From Bacteroidaceae bacterium (GTDB lineage: Bacteria; Bacteroidota; Bacteroidia; Bacteroidales; Bacteroidaceae): a DNA stretch of 61,057 nucleotides. The stretch is from the NCBI GenBank assembly GCA_017507105.1, contig JAFWBM010000011.1, positions 1-61,057 on the forward strand, given 5' to 3'. Both the position numbers and the translations under genes were made by a program. Of the stretch, positions 32,728 through 42,165 are shown piece after piece (positions within the stretch are counted from its first letter, which is position 1; the number at the start of each line of letters is the position of its first letter). The notes below the pieces were generated by a model that saw only the letters and a list, made by a program, of their open reading frames with translations, was not told where the DNA came from and ran no database searches.

Positions 32728-33740
32728 TCTATAATATTTACCTCGCGTTGTATATCCACACCGAACTTCTCCTTTACAGAGTCGGCAATCAGTTGTGAAT
32801 AGTTATATATATCTTTTCCTGTAGCATCGCCATGATTTACAATCACCAACGGTTGATGACAATATACACCCACATCACCCATACGTTTCTCTTTCCATCC
32901 GCACCGGTCTATGAGCCATGCCGCAGATAGTTTCTTTCCTCCATCAGCTGTATCATACTGTGGCATAGCAGGATACTCTTTCAAAAGGGATGCTGCATGT
33001 TGTGATGTAATTACCGGGTTCATGAAGAAACTGCCTGCGCTTCCCAAGACTGATGTATCGGGAAGTTTCGCACTCCTTATATCCTTGACAGCCTCTCTTA
33101 TACTTTGTGGAGTTACATCGCCGGCATTGACTACCATGTTACGCAGGTTGCCATACTCCAGACTATATTTTGCATCGGGTAATTTTCTCAAACGGTAAGT
33201 GACATAAGTGATAACGTATCTGTTCTTACCCGCCTTCTTGAAGAAACTGTCACGATAGGCAAAGGAGCACTCCTCGGCAGTAAAACTGAATAGATCTCCA
33301 TCCTGCAACCCAACAGCCTCGACACGCTCAATAAGGTTACCGGCCTCAACACCGTAGGCACCCACATTCTGTACAGCGCTTGCACCCACCTCGCCGGGTA
33401 TTGCCGAGAGATTCTCCAGTCCCTGCCAACCCATCTGTATCGAGTAATCTATAAAATTGTCAAGTGTCACTCCACTACCAACACGCACCAGCACTTCGCT
33501 ATCCGTCTCTTCCAAAATCTTTATATCCTTTATAGCCGAGTGCAATATTGTCCCGCAGTAGTCACCCATAAAGAGCAGATTGCTGCCCCCGCCAATAACA
33601 AAGCATGGCTGTTGAATACCACTCTTTATAATCTCTTCAAGCTCGTACTGCGACTCAAATTCAATAAATGTCGCAGCCTTGACATCTACACCGAATGTGT
33701 TATGATGCAACAATGAATAGTCACTCTCTCTCTTTATCAT
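32724..33740 (-). CDS. murB: UDP-N-acetylenolpyruvoylglucosamine reductase
   Basis: 338 residues from ATG 33740 (MIKRESDYSLLHHNTFGVDV). The longer ORF to 33791 is rejected because the promoter at 33778-33809 overlaps it. It reduces the enolpyruvyl ether to lactyl to make UDP-MurNAc in peptidoglycan synthesis, with FAD and NADPH. FAD-binding motifs: FVIGGGSNLLF and SAIPGEVGASAVQNVGAYGVE. Active-site segments: SFAYRDSFFK, LGSAGSFFMNPV (proton-donor Ser) and the C-terminal Glu of IQREVNII. It is the E. coli-like type I form. Confidence 0.93.
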   Translation of the reverse strand: MIKRESDYSLLHHNTFGVDVKAATFIEFESQYELEEIIKSGIQQPCFVIGGGSNLLFMGDYCGTILHSAIKDIKILEETDSEVLVRVGSGVTLDNFIDYSIQMGWQGLENLSAIPGEVGASAVQNVGAYGVEAGNLIERVEAVGLQDGDLFSFTAEECSFAYRDSFFKKAGKNRYVITYVTYRLRKLPDAKYSLEYGNLRNMVVNAGDVTPQSIREAVKDIRSAKLPDTSVLGSAGSFFMNPVITSQHAASLLKEYPAMPQYDTADGGKKLSAAWLIDRCGWKEKRMGDVGVYCHQPLVIVNHGDATGKDIYNYSQLIADSVKEKFGVDIQREVNIIE

Positions 33741-33777
33741 TACAGAATATATTAAATCCGAAAGACTGTTTAATTGG

Positions 33778-33809
33778 CAAAAGTAGCACATTTGCCATTT
33801 CCAAACAAA
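33778..33809 (-). promoter_or_regulatory. Bacteroides-type promoter for murB
   Basis: Minus strand: TTTG (33809-33806), 20 bp, TACTTTTG (33785-33778), both exact matches. The start is expected near 33771, giving a leader of about 31 nt to the ATG at 33740. Confidence 0.75.
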
Positions 33810-34015
33810 TATTTTCCAACATTACAGCGAAATGACATATTAACATAAGACCCATCAATAAAAGCACATTTACCTAAGAAATAATAACATTTTAACGCTG
33901 CCAACACACACATTAAAGAACCAGCAAAACGAAGTGCTGACAAAACGAAAATCCACAACAAAGTCACCCATCTTAACAGATATTCCCAATCATCACCGGT
34001 ATATCACGCGTATCA
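33810..34015. other. Intergenic stretch between murB and fimbrial promoter regions
   Basis: About 200 bp of AT-rich sequence between the divergent murB and fimbrial units. I see no ORF, hairpin or promoter beyond those listed at its two ends. Confidence 0.4.
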
Positions 34016-34044
34016 TATTGATAATCAACGATTTACCCCCCCCA
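34016..34044 (+). repeat. 29-bp repeat with C8 tract, copy upstream of fimbrial promoter
   Basis: Starts TATTGATAATCAAC and ends in TTTA plus eight Cs and A. It matches the copy at 34270-34298 in 27 of 29 positions. The C8 tract is 34036-34043, ending 20 bp upstream of the -33 box. Read in the frame of the second copy it has no start codon and stops soon after, so it is not itself coding. Confidence 0.75.
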
Positions 34045-34063
34045 TTAAATACCCGATAAAACT

Positions 34064-34095
34064 CTTGCAGGTGTAAAATAAATTTTATATTTTTG
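34064..34095 (+). promoter_or_regulatory. Promoter of the fimbrial operon
   Basis: CTTG (34064-34067, 3 of 4 to TTTG), 20 bp, TATTTTTG (34088-34095, exact). Transcription would start near 34102, giving a leader of about 143 nt before the DUF3575 gene at 34245. Confidence 0.6.
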
Positions 34096-34244
34096 CAAAA
34101 TACAACTTTTATATTTTTATAATTTATATACAATCAATCATAGCCTGAAGAAATAATATTAATACCAACAATAACGACAAACACCAAACAAATCTAATTA
34201 AAAAACAGATATAGTCAATAAATCCTTTACCAACTAAACACAAC

Positions 34245-35504
34245 ATGCTTGCCCGAATCTTTGCTATCTTATTGATAATCAACATTTTACCCCCCCCAAT
34301 CAGCATCTTTGGGCAAGATGCTGTTGATTCTGTAAAGGTATATTTCAAGCAGGGCTATTCAAAACTGGATATAAATCTCGGCAATAATAAAGAGACATTC
34401 AACCGCATTGCCGATAGTCTGAAGATAACAAATGCCGACTCTATATATATTCTGCGTGGTATCTCGGTAATAGGAGGTGCTTCCCCCGAGGGTAGCATCA
34501 AGATGAACAAAAGGCTTTCGCAGAAACGTGCAAACGCACTTTTCAACTATCTTGCAAAGTATGGCAACATACCCGACTCATTAAAGACATTCACCTACTT
34601 GGGACGCGACTGGCAGGGACTTCTCGACCTTGTGCGCAAAGACCCCGATGTACCCTACAGAGATGAAGTTATAGAACTGCTCCGAGATATTGTTGATAAA
34701 TGCAAAGATGGAGAGAAGAGGCAAGACAACAACATAGGCCGCATCTCGAGCCTAAGAAATGGCGTGCCCTATCGCTACATGTACAACAAACTCTTCCCCG
34801 AGCTACGTGCATCACGCCTTATCTTATACTACGACAGGGTATGGAATCCCATATCAATTATACCGTTGAAGTTCGATAGCCACCGACAACAACTGAAAGA
34901 AAAGCTGGAGCAGATTCCGGTACCCCCCACAGAGACCCCGTTATACGTGGCTGTAAAGAGCAATCTGCTATACGATGCCATGCTTGTACCAAATATAGGA
35001 GCCGAGTTATATCTGGGAAGTAACTGGAGCATAGCTGCCAATTGGATGTATGCATGGTGGGACAACAGCCATAGCGATATTTTCTGGAGAATTTATGGTG
35101 GCGATATTGCAATAAGAAGATGGTTCGGAAACAGAGCGAAGGAGAAACCCTTGACAGGACACCATATAGGCCTATACTTCCAGACCTTGACATACGACTT
35201 TGCGACAGGAGGTCGTGGCTACATGGGTGGCGAGCCCGGCAGCAACATCTTCGACAGAGCCAATTATATTGCAGCACTCGAATATGGTTATTCATTACCC
35301 ATAGCCAAGAGACTCAACCTCGACTTTGCAATAGGCTTGGGATACTTCTGGGGTAAATACTACGAGTACGAGCCTAAAGATGGCTGTTATGTATGGCAGG
35401 CAACCAAGCAACGCCACTACTTCGGCCCCACAAAAGCCGAAGTATCACTTGTGTGGTTGCTTGGCAAGGGTAATGTAAACAAGAGAATAGGAGGAAGCAA
35501 ATGA
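34245..35504 (+). CDS. DUF3575 outer-membrane protein of fimbrial operon
   Basis: 419 residues. The signal peptide MLARIFAILLIINILPPPIS includes Pro16-18 encoded by a C8 tract (34290-34297). The middle part (about 50-200) has an OmpA-like pattern: ILRGISVIGGASPEGS and KRLSQKRANALFNYL, as in OmpA peptidoglycan-binding domains. The C-terminal part (about 225-415) is the DUF3575 beta-barrel-like domain (LYVAVKSNLLYDAMLVPNIGAELYLG...YFWGKYYEYEPKDGCYVW). DUF3575 proteins habitually accompany Bacteroidales fimbrillins and are thought to anchor or export them. It overlaps the next gene by 4 bp. Confidence 0.85.
   Translation: MLARIFAILLIINILPPPISIFGQDAVDSVKVYFKQGYSKLDINLGNNKETFNRIADSLKITNADSIYILRGISVIGGASPEGSIKMNKRLSQKRANALFNYLAKYGNIPDSLKTFTYLGRDWQGLLDLVRKDPDVPYRDEVIELLRDIVDKCKDGEKRQDNNIGRISSLRNGVPYRYMYNKLFPELRASRLILYYDRVWNPISIIPLKFDSHRQQLKEKLEQIPVPPTETPLYVAVKSNLLYDAMLVPNIGAELYLGSNWSIAANWMYAWWDNSHSDIFWRIYGGDIAIRRWFGNRAKEKPLTGHHIGLYFQTLTYDFATGGRGYMGGEPGSNIFDRANYIAALEYGYSLPIAKRLNLDFAIGLGYFWGKYYEYEPKDGCYVWQATKQRHYFGPTKAEVSLVWLLGKGNVNKRIGGSK
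34270..34298 (+). repeat. 29-bp repeat with C8 tract, copy inside signal-peptide codons
   Basis: Second copy of the repeat at 34016-34044, spaced 254 bp from the first. The tract of eight Cs (34290-34297) encodes Pro-Pro-Pro of the DUF3575 signal peptide, so a change of one C would shift the reading frame at residue 16. Confidence 0.75.
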
Positions 35505-36532
35505 GGGTATTATCGTACATACTTATAGCACTATTCCTCCTTTCGTGCGAGCACAAGGAGCTATGCTACCACCACCCGCACACAGCCAATGTAAGGATCG
35601 ATTCCGATTGGTCGTTGTTCGAAGAGGAGGAGGTGCCTACCGGTATGACCGTAATGATATATCCACAAGATGGAGGAAGCCCGGTGCGCCACAGTACAAA
35701 CACCATCGACCATGCAATAGTGAGCCTGCCGGCCGGCATGTATAACACAATTGTATATAACCAAAGCGAAAACGAGTTTACCACAATATCGTTCGAGGGT
35801 ATGAATAGTTTCTCCACAGCAAAAGTTGCGGCAAACACAGCTACCTCACGATGGTACGAGTCACGTGCCGGTGCCGAGCGTCTTGTAATGCAAACCGAAC
35901 CTTTCGGAACCGACTGCTACACCGACGCGATAGTTACCCAAGAGATGGTAGAGAGTACAGGAGAGGAGATCCTGGCATCATCGCAACAGAAGAAAAGGAT
36001 AAATAACGAACCTGTTATTGCCACACACATCCCTGAAGGCATTTCGTATCAGATATCAGTAAAGATACATATAAAAGGTATATACAATCTGCGTTCGGTG
36101 CGTGCATCGCTCAAAGGAGTTGCCGGCAGCTATTCACTTTCGGAGGCAGCGCCTACCAACGAGAAGGCAACACAGTTACTCGAGAAGTGGTCTATGACAC
36201 ACGATGAGGCCGACCCCACGAAAGGGTATATAACAGCCGAGATAACCAGTCTGGGATTACCCAAGGGACATAGTGCAACAGCAAGCGAGAACCTCTTTAC
36301 CGCTTCTATACTGCTTGTAGACAACAAGACAATCATAGATATGCCGTTCGAGGTGGGCGACAAATGGCAGAAAGAGTACGACGAGCAGGGCAATCCCAAG
36401 CATAAGCTATATCTTGAGTTGTGGGCAGACACCACTCTCCCCGATGTCAAGCCTGCAGACTCGGGCGATGGAGGTTTCGATGCAACTGTAGAAGACTGGG
36501 GCGACGAGGAGAATGTAGATTTAGGAGTATAA
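35501..36532 (+). CDS. DUF5119 fimbrial lipoprotein
   Basis: 343 residues. The lipobox LLSC (Cys16) follows a short hydrophobic signal, and the mature start EHKELCYHHPHTANVRIDSDW is the DUF5119 hallmark (C-H-LCy-h-t--v--fdW). The rest is beta-rich with no catalytic motif. DUF5119 proteins co-occur with DUF3575 and fimbrillins in Bacteroidales and probably act as anchoring or accessory subunits, comparable to FimB/Mfa2. Translation is coupled to the DUF3575 gene by an ATGA overlap, so the two should vary together if the C8 tract slips. Confidence 0.82.
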   Translation: MRVLSYILIALFLLSCEHKELCYHHPHTANVRIDSDWSLFEEEEVPTGMTVMIYPQDGGSPVRHSTNTIDHAIVSLPAGMYNTIVYNQSENEFTTISFEGMNSFSTAKVAANTATSRWYESRAGAERLVMQTEPFGTDCYTDAIVTQEMVESTGEEILASSQQKKRINNEPVIATHIPEGISYQISVKIHIKGIYNLRSVRASLKGVAGSYSLSEAAPTNEKATQLLEKWSMTHDEADPTKGYITAEITSLGLPKGHSATASENLFTASILLVDNKTIIDMPFEVGDKWQKEYDEQGNPKHKLYLELWADTTLPDVKPADSGDGGFDATVEDWGDEENVDLGV

Positions 36533-36592
36533 AACCATATATAATATTAGGTGTGAAAAATTAATTTATTGTTTAACTATATTTTTTAAGTT

Positions 36593-37753
36593 ATGAAAAA
36601 GAGTTTTTATTTAGGGCTTATAACCCTTGCAACTATGTCAATGGCAAGTTGCTCAAATGATGAAGTATTCGAGAGCATGCCTCAGAACAATGCTATCGAG
36701 TTCAGTACCTATCTAGGACGTGATGCACAGACACGTGCCCCACAGTTGGTAGCAGACAATTTCAAGAATTTTGGAGTTTTTGCATCGTACACACAAAGTG
36801 CAGATTGGAGCAATCACACACCCAACTTCATGTACAACCAATATGTGGTAGAGAATACCGGTACTTGGAGTTACTCTCCTAAAAAGTATTGGCCCACAAA
36901 GCAGGGCGAGAAAATCTCATTCTTTGCTTATGCACCTCATGCAAATGATGCAAGTACCGGCATTGATGTCACAAGTAATAATAGTCACACAGGTGCACCT
37001 ACTATCAAATACACAGTATCACAAGCTAACCTTGCAACACAGGCCGACTTTGTAGCCGATGTATTGATGAATCAGATAAAAGAAGGCGATGGCAGTTCTT
37101 TGGATGATGCCGACAGAACAGTTAAATTTACACTAAATCACGAGCTTACCCGTGTTGGTTTCGAGGCTAAGCTCGACCGCCCAGCATGGGGTGATGCTGC
37201 TAACAAGACACAGGTAAACATTACCTCTATCAAGTTCCAAACAGCCCCCAACCTATACGAAACAGCAACATATACTTTTGCGACAACAAATGATCCAAAC
37301 GTAAGAGGTGAATGGAGTGCTCATACTACACACGGTAGCGATCTTGACATCACAAGTTTGCTCAACACATCACCAGCAACAGAGTTAGGAGATTACACCA
37401 AAAACGGTATTCTTCTTAAAAACACAACAGCTGTTACTCTCTTCAAGAAAACAGACGGAGTGCAGGAGTATCTATTCCTTATTCCTAAAGATGAAGACGG
37501 TACTGACGCTGATGGCATGAAAATAGAAGTAGAATACGACATTGTAACACAAGACGATGCACTTGTCGGCAGATACTCTTGCACATCTGCCAAGAAAGTG
37601 ATAGTAGTACCGGAAGACAACCTACAACAAGGCAAAGCATACAATTTTGTACTGACATTCGGTTTGAACGAAATTGTACTTGATGCAGTACTTACAGATT
37701 GGGATAAAACAGATGTTAATCAGAATGTTGACTGGCCCAAGGTTGATGCATAA
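36593..37753 (+). CDS. Fimbrillin-family lipoprotein, probable main shaft subunit
   Basis: 386 residues, Mfa_like_1 (PF13149) type. Lipobox MASC gives Cys20. DAQTRAPQ with Arg48 marks the site where Arg-specific proteases cut related fimbrillins to start strand-exchange polymerisation. A YWPTKQGEKISFFAYAPH segment is typical of the N-terminal domain, and the C-terminal half ends in beta strands (NFVLTFGLNEIVLDAVLTDW). It is placed first among the fimbrillins and directly before a hairpin, consistent with highest expression. The 60-bp gap before it is AT-rich and may hold a weak promoter, but no consensus was found. Confidence 0.85.
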   Translation: MKKSFYLGLITLATMSMASCSNDEVFESMPQNNAIEFSTYLGRDAQTRAPQLVADNFKNFGVFASYTQSADWSNHTPNFMYNQYVVENTGTWSYSPKKYWPTKQGEKISFFAYAPHANDASTGIDVTSNNSHTGAPTIKYTVSQANLATQADFVADVLMNQIKEGDGSSLDDADRTVKFTLNHELTRVGFEAKLDRPAWGDAANKTQVNITSIKFQTAPNLYETATYTFATTNDPNVRGEWSAHTTHGSDLDITSLLNTSPATELGDYTKNGILLKNTTAVTLFKKTDGVQEYLFLIPKDEDGTDADGMKIEVEYDIVTQDDALVGRYSCTSAKKVIVVPEDNLQQGKAYNFVLTFGLNEIVLDAVLTDWDKTDVNQNVDWPKVDA

Positions 37754-37801
37754 ACATTTTTATACAATAAATAAATATAGCACAAATTAATGAAAGCTAT
37801 A

Positions 37802-37831
37802 GGCTATGAGGGATTGAACCCCCTCATAGCC
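37802..37831 (+). terminator. Hairpin after the first fimbrillin gene
   Basis: An 11-bp perfect stem (37802-37812 with 37821-37831) with an 8-nt loop, 49 bp after the stop and 54 bp before the next fimbrillin. No strong T-run follows, so it probably acts as an attenuator or mRNA stabiliser that raises the first fimbrillin over the minor subunits. Confidence 0.55.
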
Positions 37832-37884
37832 ACAAAGTAAGACGATAAAAGGAGAACTGCAATCGTTTTAAAACCCCAAAAAGA

Positions 37885-39006
37885 ATGATAAGAATAACAC
37901 CTATATATTATAGACTTTCAATAATACATCTGCTCATTGCAGCATTACTCTCGGCATCGTGCAGCGGCGATAAGAGCGCCCCTCTATACAACGATGACAG
38001 AATAACATTCGGGGCAGAGAGCGATGATGGATGGAACGACATTACACGTGCCACAATACTTACCAAAGAGCTATTACACGAGAAGGGCTTTGGCGTCTTT
38101 GCATACTATACCAAGAAAGATACATGGAGCGATTTCGATAAATCGATAGCCCCCAATTTCATGAACAACACAAAGGTAACATCGGACAACAACGGTGTCG
38201 CATGGGACTACTCCCCACTCAAATACTGGCCTCATGACAAACAAGAGAAGGTTAGTTTCTTCGCATACGCACCATATAACGAGCTATACAGCATAGAGGG
38301 TACGAGAATGGTATACAATGTACCGCAGGATATTCAGCAGCAGTCCGACCTATGCTGGAGCATAACAGACACCGACGACTTAAGCTATGGAACAGTGGGA
38401 AACGACAAGATTACCTTTAGGTTCAGACATGCACTTGCAGGAATAGGATTTACAGTACAAGCCCAGGCAAACGGCTCATCACCACTACCCGAAGGCATGA
38501 GCATAAGGATAAAGAAGATAACACTTACATCATCTACCGACAATACAGGAACCGGCATCGGAGCATTATATACCAAAGGAAAGCTTGAACTTGATAATGA
38601 AGCAAATGATGCAGTATGGTACGATTGTCAAGGAGCAGGAAAGTATACTGTATCGCAAAATAACTTTGTGGGCAAGGCACCCGAAGGATTCCTGCTCGAC
38701 AAGGACAATACCGACAACAAGAAGACGCTGAACATAAACGACTCGTATATAATGGTTATCCCTCAGGATTTCACTAGCGAGGGATTCAATATTGTAATAG
38801 AGTATGATGTGATATTAGAGAAGGGAGAGAATATTTATTCTACCTATACCAATGTAGGAACCGGAAACATTAAGACCGACTTGGAATCGGGCAAGATATA
38901 TACTATAAACATAACAGTAGACCTTAATAAGACAACAGTGGAGCTTGTGAGCGTTACAGAGTGGAAAGATGGCGGAGAAGTTGTACTGCCCGGACTTGTG
39001 GCATAA
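37885..39006 (+). CDS. Fimbrillin-family lipoprotein
   Basis: 373 residues. Lipobox SASC with Cys26 and maturation-like DITRATI (Arg55). The segment KYWPHDKQEKVSFFAYAPY repeats the first fimbrillin's N-terminal domain signature, so the two are paralogues. The C-terminal domain ends with strands IYTINITVDLNKTTVELVSVTEW. Most likely a minor or accessory fimbrial subunit. The next gene starts about 20 bp after the stop. Confidence 0.83.
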   Translation: MIRITPIYYRLSIIHLLIAALLSASCSGDKSAPLYNDDRITFGAESDDGWNDITRATILTKELLHEKGFGVFAYYTKKDTWSDFDKSIAPNFMNNTKVTSDNNGVAWDYSPLKYWPHDKQEKVSFFAYAPYNELYSIEGTRMVYNVPQDIQQQSDLCWSITDTDDLSYGTVGNDKITFRFRHALAGIGFTVQAQANGSSPLPEGMSIRIKKITLTSSTDNTGTGIGALYTKGKLELDNEANDAVWYDCQGAGKYTVSQNNFVGKAPEGFLLDKDNTDNKKTLNINDSYIMVIPQDFTSEGFNIVIEYDVILEKGENIYSTYTNVGTGNIKTDLESGKIYTINITVDLNKTTVELVSVTEWKDGGEVVLPGLVA

Positions 39007-39025
39007 ATGGATTAGGAAGATGGGA

Positions 39026-40105
39026 ATGAGACTGTTTAAATATATATTAATAATTGCACCGCTACTGCTATCGGCATGCAGCAACGATGAGCAACAGGCA
39101 GCAAGCCTCACCGACAAGAGTATAAAGATAGAGTTGTCGGGAGGAGAGAGAAATATCAGTCGCGCATACCTTATCAATGGAAATGATGCCATATATGATA
39201 AAGGTGAGTTTACACTGGACGCCTACAACAACAAGGATAATTCGATATACATAAACGAGGGATGGATATATCTTTTTAATGGCAACTGGCGATTCCGAGA
39301 TGTTGTAAACCAGGGTAACCTGATAGACTTTTATTGGCCCAACGACAACGATGTAAACTTCCTTGCCTATCTGCCGCACGACTTGAGCAAGAGTGTGGTG
39401 AAACGCGAAGATATAACATACGACACAAACGAAGGTGTAAAGTTCTCGGCAGAGATGCCAACTGTTATAGACTACGCGACAAAGGCAGATACCATAGCCG
39501 AGAATTTAACCAGACAGGAGTTCATATATGCCTGCCGACTGAACCAAAACTATGAGAGCGATGAAGGACATGTGAAACTAAGATTCGTCCATCCGTTTGC
39601 CGTAATAAACTTTCACCTGTTGCAGGCACATCGTGACCTTACAATAAACAGCATAACACTGCATAATGTCGATAACAGGGGACTCTTTACCTGTATACAA
39701 GATACATACGAATATTATAAACAGGGCAACGAGGGACAAGAATATCTTACCCATGATAATTGGGATACAGAGAACCCCTCCACCTTTGCGGTAAACCTGA
39801 ACAAAACGGTACCAGAAGACGGTATAAACTATGAGTCGCACTTAGGAGGCCCATTCATGGTCATTCCGCAAAACTTAGATGGTATAACATTGAGCGTAAA
39901 CTACTCATGGGACACAAAAGAAAATGAAGAGACAAATAAAGTGTATATAAAGACAGAAGGTATCCCCTACTGGGAGCCGGGAAAGAGATACACCTATCTG
40001 CTGAATCTAGGTGATAACCTTGAAGAGATACTTTTCAAGGTAATAGTGGAACCTTGGGATGCCATAGAGGATGATGGGTATGAAAACAAATACGATGTAA
40101 AATAA
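39026..40105 (+). CDS. Fimbrillin-family lipoprotein
   Basis: 359 residues from ATG 39026. The ORF opens at 38969, but that overlaps the preceding gene; AGGAAG lies 8 bp before 39026. Lipobox SAC (Cys18) and maturation-like NISRAYL (Arg46). The core IDFYWPNDNDVNFLAYLPHDL corresponds to the YWP-F-AY-P segment of the other fimbrillins. Ends in EEILFKVIVEPWDAIED. Probably a minor subunit. The next gene begins 1 bp after the stop. Confidence 0.8.
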   Translation: MRLFKYILIIAPLLLSACSNDEQQAASLTDKSIKIELSGGERNISRAYLINGNDAIYDKGEFTLDAYNNKDNSIYINEGWIYLFNGNWRFRDVVNQGNLIDFYWPNDNDVNFLAYLPHDLSKSVVKREDITYDTNEGVKFSAEMPTVIDYATKADTIAENLTRQEFIYACRLNQNYESDEGHVKLRFVHPFAVINFHLLQAHRDLTINSITLHNVDNRGLFTCIQDTYEYYKQGNEGQEYLTHDNWDTENPSTFAVNLNKTVPEDGINYESHLGGPFMVIPQNLDGITLSVNYSWDTKENEETNKVYIKTEGIPYWEPGKRYTYLLNLGDNLEEILFKVIVEPWDAIEDDGYENKYDVK

Positions 40106-40106
40106 A

Positions 40107-41186
40107 ATGAGAAAGACAATATATATACTGTTATTAATAGCAACTATATGGGGATGCGATAACGAGACTCCTATGGAGATTCCTGCACACGACCCTGCAT
40201 CCATATATCTGACAGCTGTAACGGGCATGACAGAGACTACACGAACACCCTATGAATATACTGTCCCAAACAGGAGCAATGAAGGTATACTGCGCACCGA
40301 GGTGTGGGCTACATCGAACAAAGGGACATACTTTTCCAACGATTGGAACGGCAAGAATCATGGAAATGATGTAGCCATACACACTCTTACAAATTTCGAC
40401 TCGGAACACCCGAAGCTGCTGAATCAGGCGGTATACCCACAAAGCGGTACACCGGTATATTTTATAGGATTACACCCACAGAATATGTGGCAATTGAGCG
40501 ATGACGGCAAAAAGACATCGTGCACATTCACAGGATGTGAGGATCTCATGTATGCCACAAGAAAGGAGGGGCAATATGCAAGCCCCAACCCCACGTTGGG
40601 GTATCAAGTGCGTGAACTCTATTTTCAGCATCTTCTTACATTGGTAAATATTAAAATGGTTGCCGAAGATCAGATGACGACACAGGCGTGGGGCAAGATA
40701 ACAGACATAAAAATCTCTAGCAAAAACACCTGTAGCATAAACATTGGCAACGAAGGTACTCAGAATGTAAACAGCGACGTGGATTATGGCTACTCAAGTG
40801 CCGATGCAAAGAAATTGCCACTTTTCAAGAAAGGGACAAATGAGATATTTCCCACAGTTGGAGGATACCTGCTCGACTACTATCCCAATGTGTCAACTCC
40901 TCAAGAGGTTGCTTACGTAATGTGCTCGCCTGTAGATGCCATTAAAACTGTGGTGGTAGATGGTAACGAAGAGCCATATTACGAGTACACATTGGATATT
41001 GTCACTGAGAGACGTAATGTTTCCATCCCTATAGACCTGCGAATAAACAGCGAAACACTATTTGAAGGAAGCACGCGAAGCAGGAGTTTTACACTGACAC
41101 TGACCTTCAAAATGGGTAACACTATATTGGTATCGGGCGATGTTGTCGATTGGACATTCGAAGGCAACAGCAACGTCGAGCTATAA
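40107..41186 (+). CDS. Fimbrillin-like lipoprotein (diverged)
   Basis: 359 residues. Lipobox IWGC (Cys17) and ETTRTPYEY with Arg46. The N-terminal domain is more diverged than in the first three; instead of F-AYaP it has TPVYFIGLHPQNMWQLSDDG. It is closest to the next gene: both share VWATSNKGTY/VWFSTTNGKY, a PVYFIGL/SVYCVGLYP strand and DLMYATRK/DIMFAKQ. The C-terminus ends VSGDVVDWTF. Probably an accessory or subterminal subunit. Confidence 0.75.
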   Translation: MRKTIYILLLIATIWGCDNETPMEIPAHDPASIYLTAVTGMTETTRTPYEYTVPNRSNEGILRTEVWATSNKGTYFSNDWNGKNHGNDVAIHTLTNFDSEHPKLLNQAVYPQSGTPVYFIGLHPQNMWQLSDDGKKTSCTFTGCEDLMYATRKEGQYASPNPTLGYQVRELYFQHLLTLVNIKMVAEDQMTTQAWGKITDIKISSKNTCSINIGNEGTQNVNSDVDYGYSSADAKKLPLFKKGTNEIFPTVGGYLLDYYPNVSTPQEVAYVMCSPVDAIKTVVVDGNEEPYYEYTLDIVTERRNVSIPIDLRINSETLFEGSTRSRSFTLTLTFKMGNTILVSGDVVDWTFEGNSNVEL

Positions 41187-41201
41187 AAACAGAAAAACAA
41201 G

Positions 41202-42155
41202 ATGAAAAGAATATCTTCAATTATATTTGCCATACTGCTTGTTGCATCGTGCAATGACGATAAAGCACCGACAATGCGTGACAACAGCATAGGACTTAAT
41301 GCTGACATAATAGCGCAACAAGAGACACGTTCAGGCTCACTTGATATCCATAAAGGAACATCTACCGAGGGGATGACAGCCGGTGTATGGTTCTCTACCA
41401 CAAACGGGAAGTATGACACTACCGACCCTCTACTGATATCACTGCCATTCCACTCTACCATAGAATACAATGGCGGTGAGACACCCACAACACCATACTA
41501 CGACCCCGATTCGAAAAAGAATCCGTTGTGCTACCCTACAGACAACACCTCGGTATATTGTGTAGGTCTATACCCTGCTAGCGGATGGGAGTGGACGACA
41601 ACAGCCGATTACACTGTTGCCCGGCATACCGTTAATGGCAAACAAGATATAATGTTTGCAAAACAGATATCGGGAACATGGAATAATCCTTTCCCCAGAC
41701 AGCAATACAAACACCTGCTTATGTGGATAGATGTAGAGATGAGGGCAACCGACCACGATGCTATAAGGAATTGGGGCAAGATAAACACCATTACAATAAA
41801 GAGCCCAAGCAACAAGGTTGCTATCAACCTAAAAAGCGGAGAGGTTGATTACAACGCAGGCAATGCCGAAAATATTGTTATCAGCGACACTCCAACTGAA
41901 TTGGAGACAACCATCAAGAGTATTGGAACATCAACCTTGTGTATACCCCAAAAGGAAATTACACTAATAATTGAAAGCGACAACTTCAGCAAAGAGGTAA
42001 ATGTAAATCTTGTGGATGCAGGAGGAAATCTCTTGGACAACGATGCTGGTGCTGCCGGTAAACTATTCATCATAAATCTATATTTCAACACATTCAACGA
42101 GATATATGCCAACTGCAGCCTTATACCTTGGAATGAACAAGAAATCGAACTTTAA
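41202..42155 (+). CDS. Fimbrillin-like lipoprotein (diverged)
   Basis: 317 residues, paralogue of the preceding gene. Lipobox VASC (Cys17) and QQETRSGSL with Arg43. Shared segments: GVWFSTTNGKYDTT, SVYCVGLYPASGWEW and DIMFAKQISGTW, then a short C-terminal domain ending IYANCSLIPWNEQEIEL. Two diverged copies in tandem suggest duplication followed by specialisation near the tip. The next gene starts 10 bp downstream. Confidence 0.75.
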   Translation: MKRISSIIFAILLVASCNDDKAPTMRDNSIGLNADIIAQQETRSGSLDIHKGTSTEGMTAGVWFSTTNGKYDTTDPLLISLPFHSTIEYNGGETPTTPYYDPDSKKNPLCYPTDNTSVYCVGLYPASGWEWTTTADYTVARHTVNGKQDIMFAKQISGTWNNPFPRQQYKHLLMWIDVEMRATDHDAIRNWGKINTITIKSPSNKVAINLKSGEVDYNAGNAENIVISDTPTELETTIKSIGTSTLCIPQKEITLIIESDNFSKEVNVNLVDAGGNLLDNDAGAAGKLFIINLYFNTFNEIYANCSLIPWNEQEIEL

Positions 42156-42165
42156 ATGAGTCTAT

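Noticed and set aside
34012-34060. Remnant of a duplicated fimbrial gene at the first C8 repeat
   Set aside because: In the frame of the second copy there is no start codon, and a stop occurs within a few codons; only the 29-bp repeat is shared.
34036-34297. CRISPR-like direct repeats
   Set aside because: Only two copies, 254 bp apart, one inside a coding sequence, with no further units and no cas genes.
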